Origin: Rickettsia typhi
GTDB taxonomy: Bacteria; Pseudomonadota; Alphaproteobacteria; Rickettsiales; UBA1997
Assembly: GCA_945906835.1 (NCBI GenBank)
Contig: CAMDRL010000049.1
Location: 1-8,596, forward strand
Direction of reading: 5' to 3'
DNA length: 8,596 nucleotides
The stretch's first letter is position 1; each line of letters begins with the position of its first letter. Shown here piece after piece: positions 6,347 to 8,596 of the stretch. The translations under genes were made by a program, and so were the position numbers. The notes under the pieces were generated by a model. It was not told the origin of the DNA and did not search any database. It saw only the letters and a program-made list of their open reading frames with translations.

Positions 6347-7528
6347 TTAATTTTTGATTTGAACAAAATATTTATCAATTGCTTCAACCAAGCTTTGAGC
6401 AATTGTTCTTTTATACATTAAACTATTAAGCTTCTTCTCTTCGTTTTTATTCGACAAATATCCCAATTCAATCAATACCGAAGCCATATCTGGAGCAGTT
6501 AAAACGGCAAATCCAGCGAATCTATGAGTATTTTGCAAAATTTTAATATTGGCATCTCTTACTGATAAAATAGCAATATTGGCGAATAGTGAGGATTTAT
6601 TCATACTGTCTCTTTGAGATAAGTCAATTAGAGTATTCATTATGTCTTTACTTGCTCCAGAGAAATTTGCTCCTGCAATAATATCGGCTCTATTTTCTTT
6701 TTTTGCTAGTAATTCCGCCTGTTTATCAGAAGAAGTTTCTGATAAAGTATAAATTGAAAGGCCAGAAGTTACATTGTCGCCAATTGAATTAGCGTGAAGA
6801 GAGATAAATAAATCAGCTTTTAATTTGCGGGCTTTTTCAACTCTTTGTTTTAATTTTATAAAATAATCGTCATTACGAGTTAAATAAACTTTATATTTCT
6901 TGGTATTTTCAAGATGTTTTTTTAGTTCTTTAGCATAAGATAAAGTGATATTTTTTTCTTTACTTCGGGCGTAATCTCCAATAGCTCCAGGGTCTTTTCC
7001 ACCATGCCCAGCATCAATTACAATTACTTTTTTTTCAGCAGGGTTTTTAGAAAATTTTAGAGGAGTTTTTGGATCTATATATTTAATGGTAGTAGTATTA
7101 ATTTTTTCAGAAAAGTCTATAATAATTTTTCCAGAATTTGAATTATCTGTTTTTTGAAAGACAGAATTTTTAATTGTAAGCTTTTCTTTTAAATCAAAAA
7201 CTAATCGTAAAGAATTTTTTTCATCAACGCGGTTTCTAAAAGAGCTAATAAAGCTTGGTAGGGTGGGTTGATAATTTTTTTGTTCAAGATTTGCATTTGA
7301 AATATCAATAACTAAGCGATTTGGATTTGCTAAGGTAAAGGTTTTAAAAGTAGCTTGATTAGAAAGAGAGATCTCTAAATTATTTTCAACAGAGAATAAA
7401 ATTTCTTTTACTGAAATTGGTGTGACTTGATTTTCTTGGGCAATGGCAATTTTTAAAAAACTGCATAATAAGAAGCAGAATGTAAAAGCAACGAAAAGCC
7501 AAGTTTGAAAATATTGGTTTTTTTGCAT
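6347..7528 (-). CDS. amiC: N-acetylmuramoyl-L-alanine amidase, AmiC type (AMIN + Amidase_3)
   Basis: This 393-residue periplasmic zinc amidase cuts the bond between MurNAc and the stem peptide, mainly to split septal peptidoglycan. A signal peptide (about 1-30, ending AIAIAQ) is followed by an AMIN domain (about 36-140), which in this family targets the enzyme to septal wall. The Amidase_3 domain spans about 167-388, with zinc ligands His175 (DAGHGG), Glu191 (KEKNITLSYA) and His245 (SLHAN), and catalytic Glu354 (IELGYLSN). The insert at about 268-320 (AELLAKKENRADIIAG, later LIDLSQRDSMNKSS) matches the autoinhibitory helix segment of AmiA/B/C enzymes, implying activation by an EnvC- or NlpD-like LytM partner not seen here. 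An in-frame TAA lies immediately before the ATG, fixing the start. It is first in the run amiC-mrcA, an arrangement widespread in alphaproteobacteria. Confidence 0.95.
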   Translation of the reverse strand: MQKNQYFQTWLFVAFTFCFLLCSFLKIAIAQENQVTPISVKEILFSVENNLEISLSNQATFKTFTLANPNRLVIDISNANLEQKNYQPTLPSFISSFRNRVDEKNSLRLVFDLKEKLTIKNSVFQKTDNSNSGKIIIDFSEKINTTTIKYIDPKTPLKFSKNPAEKKVIVIDAGHGGKDPGAIGDYARSKEKNITLSYAKELKKHLENTKKYKVYLTRNDDYFIKLKQRVEKARKLKADLFISLHANSIGDNVTSGLSIYTLSETSSDKQAELLAKKENRADIIAGANFSGASKDIMNTLIDLSQRDSMNKSSLFANIAILSVRDANIKILQNTHRFAGFAVLTAPDMASVLIELGYLSNKNEEKKLNSLMYKRTIAQSLVEAIDKYFVQIKN

Positions 7529-7844
7529 TTACGAATTTTGTGAGGTTTTAAAATGTTTTTGAAAAAGTTAGTGAATTTTTAGTTTAATATTTTTTTGTCG
7601 CAACTAATAATGTGGGGTTGGTGAATTATTTTTAAAACCGAACGCGCTAATCTACCGCCCCTAACCCTTCCTTATCAAGAAGGGGTTAGGGGCTGTAGAT
7701 TAGCGCGTTCGGTTATTAGTTAGGAGAGGTGCGTGTCACAAGTTCTTGCCACAAATTATTATTTCAAAAAATTACAATTTACTTTCCCAAAGCCTTTAAT
7801 AGCATAACTCCATTCTCATTTACTTAACCAAATTAAAATAAAAA
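7529..7844. other. Divergent intergenic region between amiC and glmS
   Basis: These 316 bases separate the divergent starts of amiC (minus) and glmS (plus), so both promoters must lie here. No ORF or RNA gene is apparent. The main structure is the long palindrome at 7636-7714, which splits the region into an amiC side (about 107 bases) and a glmS side (about 130 bases). Candidate -35/-10 pairs exist on both sides, but in DNA this AT-rich they are not distinguishable from chance. I see no sign of a glmS ribozyme core in the glmS leader; such ribozymes are otherwise known mainly from Firmicutes. Confidence 0.7.
7636..7714. repeat. Long near-perfect palindrome, copy 2 of the dispersed family
   Basis: Arms 7636-7673 and 7677-7714 (38 bases each) pair at 35 of 38 positions around a 3-base loop (ATC). 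The outer 20 bases of each arm are fully complementary, including AACCGAACGCGCTAA against TTAGCGCGTTCGGTT. The inner 50 bases (7651-7700: TCTACCGCCCCTAACCC at one end, then CCTTATCAAG) correspond to the element at 3801-3895, while the outer 15-base arms are absent there. It lies upstream of two divergent genes, so it is not a simple end-of-gene terminator. It could insulate the two promoters, sit in a 5' leader as a hairpin, or be a small non-autonomous mobile element. Confidence 0.92.
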
Positions 7845-8596
7845 ATGTGCGGAATCGTTGGTGCTGTCAGCAATAAAAATATTACTGCAAAAGTTCTTGA
7901 AGGTTTAAAAAAACTTGAATATCGCGGCTATGATTCGGCAGGAATTGCAGCTTTAATAAATGGCAACTTCAACACTGTAAAAGAAGAAGGTAAAATTGCT
8001 AAATTAGAAAAAGCCTTACAAGAAAACCCTCTTAAATCAAATATTGCAATTGGTCACACCAGATGGGCAACTCATGGCGTTCCAAGTAAAGAAAATTCTC
8101 ATCCCCACGCTTCTGATGAAGTTTGTGTGGTGCATAATGGTATTGTTGAAAATTACCAAGAGCTAAAAGAAAAATTGCAAAAAAATGGTGTAAAATTCCT
8201 TAGCCAAACTGACACTGAAGTTGTACCTCATTTAATTGAATATCATTACAAAAAAACTTCTAATATTAAAAAATCTCTAATTTTAACTGCCGCTGAAATT
8301 CATGGCACTTACGCTTTAGCAGTAATTTTTAAAGACCAAGAAAATACCATTGCGTTTGCCAAAAAAGGCTCTCCTTTAATTGTGGCAATTGGTAAAGATG
8401 AAAATTTCATCGCTTCTGATTATTATGCGGTAAGTGCGCATAGCGATAAAATTATTACTTTAGATGATGGAGAATTTGGCATAATCAACAATAATTCTTA
8501 CGAAATTTTTGACAGTAATGAAAAAATAATAAAGAAAAAAACTAAAGTCACTGAAGCCACAAATCGTGAAGTTTCTAAAGAAGGCTTCGATCATTT
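7845..8596 (+). CDS. glmS: Glutamine-fructose-6-phosphate aminotransferase, N-terminal part (runs off window)
   Basis: GlmS converts fructose-6-phosphate and glutamine to glucosamine-6-phosphate, the first committed step to UDP-GlcNAc for peptidoglycan and lipopolysaccharide. The first 250 codons are present and open; the usual protein is about 600 residues, so the two SIS isomerase domains lie beyond the window. The visible part is a class II glutamine amidotransferase domain: Cys2 (MCGIVGAV) is the N-terminal nucleophile exposed after Met removal, followed by YRGYDSAGI (26-34), GHTRWATHG (70-78), HNGIVENY (97-104), TDTEVVPHL (122-130) and GTYALAV (154-160). The last residues, KEGFDH, match the linker before the first SIS domain. 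The start is fixed by the requirement for Met-Cys. The leader is A-rich with no Shine-Dalgarno. It is divergent from amiC across a palindrome. Confidence 0.97.
   Translation, partial: MCGIVGAVSNKNITAKVLEGLKKLEYRGYDSAGIAALINGNFNTVKEEGKIAKLEKALQENPLKSNIAIGHTRWATHGVPSKENSHPHASDEVCVVHNGIVENYQELKEKLQKNGVKFLSQTDTEVVPHLIEYHYKKTSNIKKSLILTAAEIHGTYALAVIFKDQENTIAFAKKGSPLIVAIGKDENFIASDYYAVSAHSDKIITLDDGEFGIINNNSYEIFDSNEKIIKKKTKVTEATNREVSKEGFDH

Noticed and set aside
7715..7844. glmS ribozyme or other riboswitch in the glmS leader
   Set aside because: The leader is short and A/T-rich with no conserved ribozyme core that I can recognise; the only strong structure is the palindrome shared with another locus.

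Overview
The window is AT-rich DNA from what looks like an alphaproteobacterium, probably a host-associated, Rickettsiales-like lineage. The pointers are A/T-biased codon use, gene starts with no visible Shine-Dalgarno sequence, an amidase-PBP1A gene pair typical of alphaproteobacteria, decayed transposase remnants, and intergenic palindromic repeats resembling those of Rickettsiales genomes. The exact taxon cannot be fixed from this sequence alone.

Layout. Positions 1-221 (minus) hold the N-terminal part of a dead DDE transposase with two in-frame stops. Positions 371-508 (plus) may hold the C-terminal scrap of a second transposase. A large gene at 630-3092 (plus) encodes a secreted subtilisin-like (S8) protease with a poly-glycine linker and a C-terminal region resembling an outer-membrane beta-barrel, so probably a protease autotransporter. 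It converges on a minus-strand block read in the order amiC (7528-6347), PBP1A/mrcA (6344-3918), mnhF (3757-3515) and mnhG (3510-3214). glmS starts at 7845 on the plus strand, divergent from amiC, and runs off the window end after 250 codons.

Three palindromic elements sit in the gaps: 3104-3183 between the convergent protease and mnhG, 3801-3895 between mrcA and mnhF, and 7636-7714 between the divergent amiC and glmS. The last two share a core and belong to one dispersed family. The first contains a motif of the form ATTCCC-N8-GGGAAT.

How the genes work together. GlmS makes glucosamine-6-phosphate, the entry to UDP-GlcNAc and hence peptidoglycan. PBP1A polymerises and cross-links the glycan. 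The AmiC-type amidase cuts stem peptides from it, normally at septation. MnhF and MnhG are small membrane subunits of a multisubunit cation/proton antiporter whose other subunits are not here. The S8 protease probably acts at the cell surface or outside. The window is therefore mainly an envelope-biogenesis neighbourhood beside an insertion-sequence graveyard. I found no convincing undescribed multi-gene system. The palindrome family and the protease architecture are the parts most worth following up.
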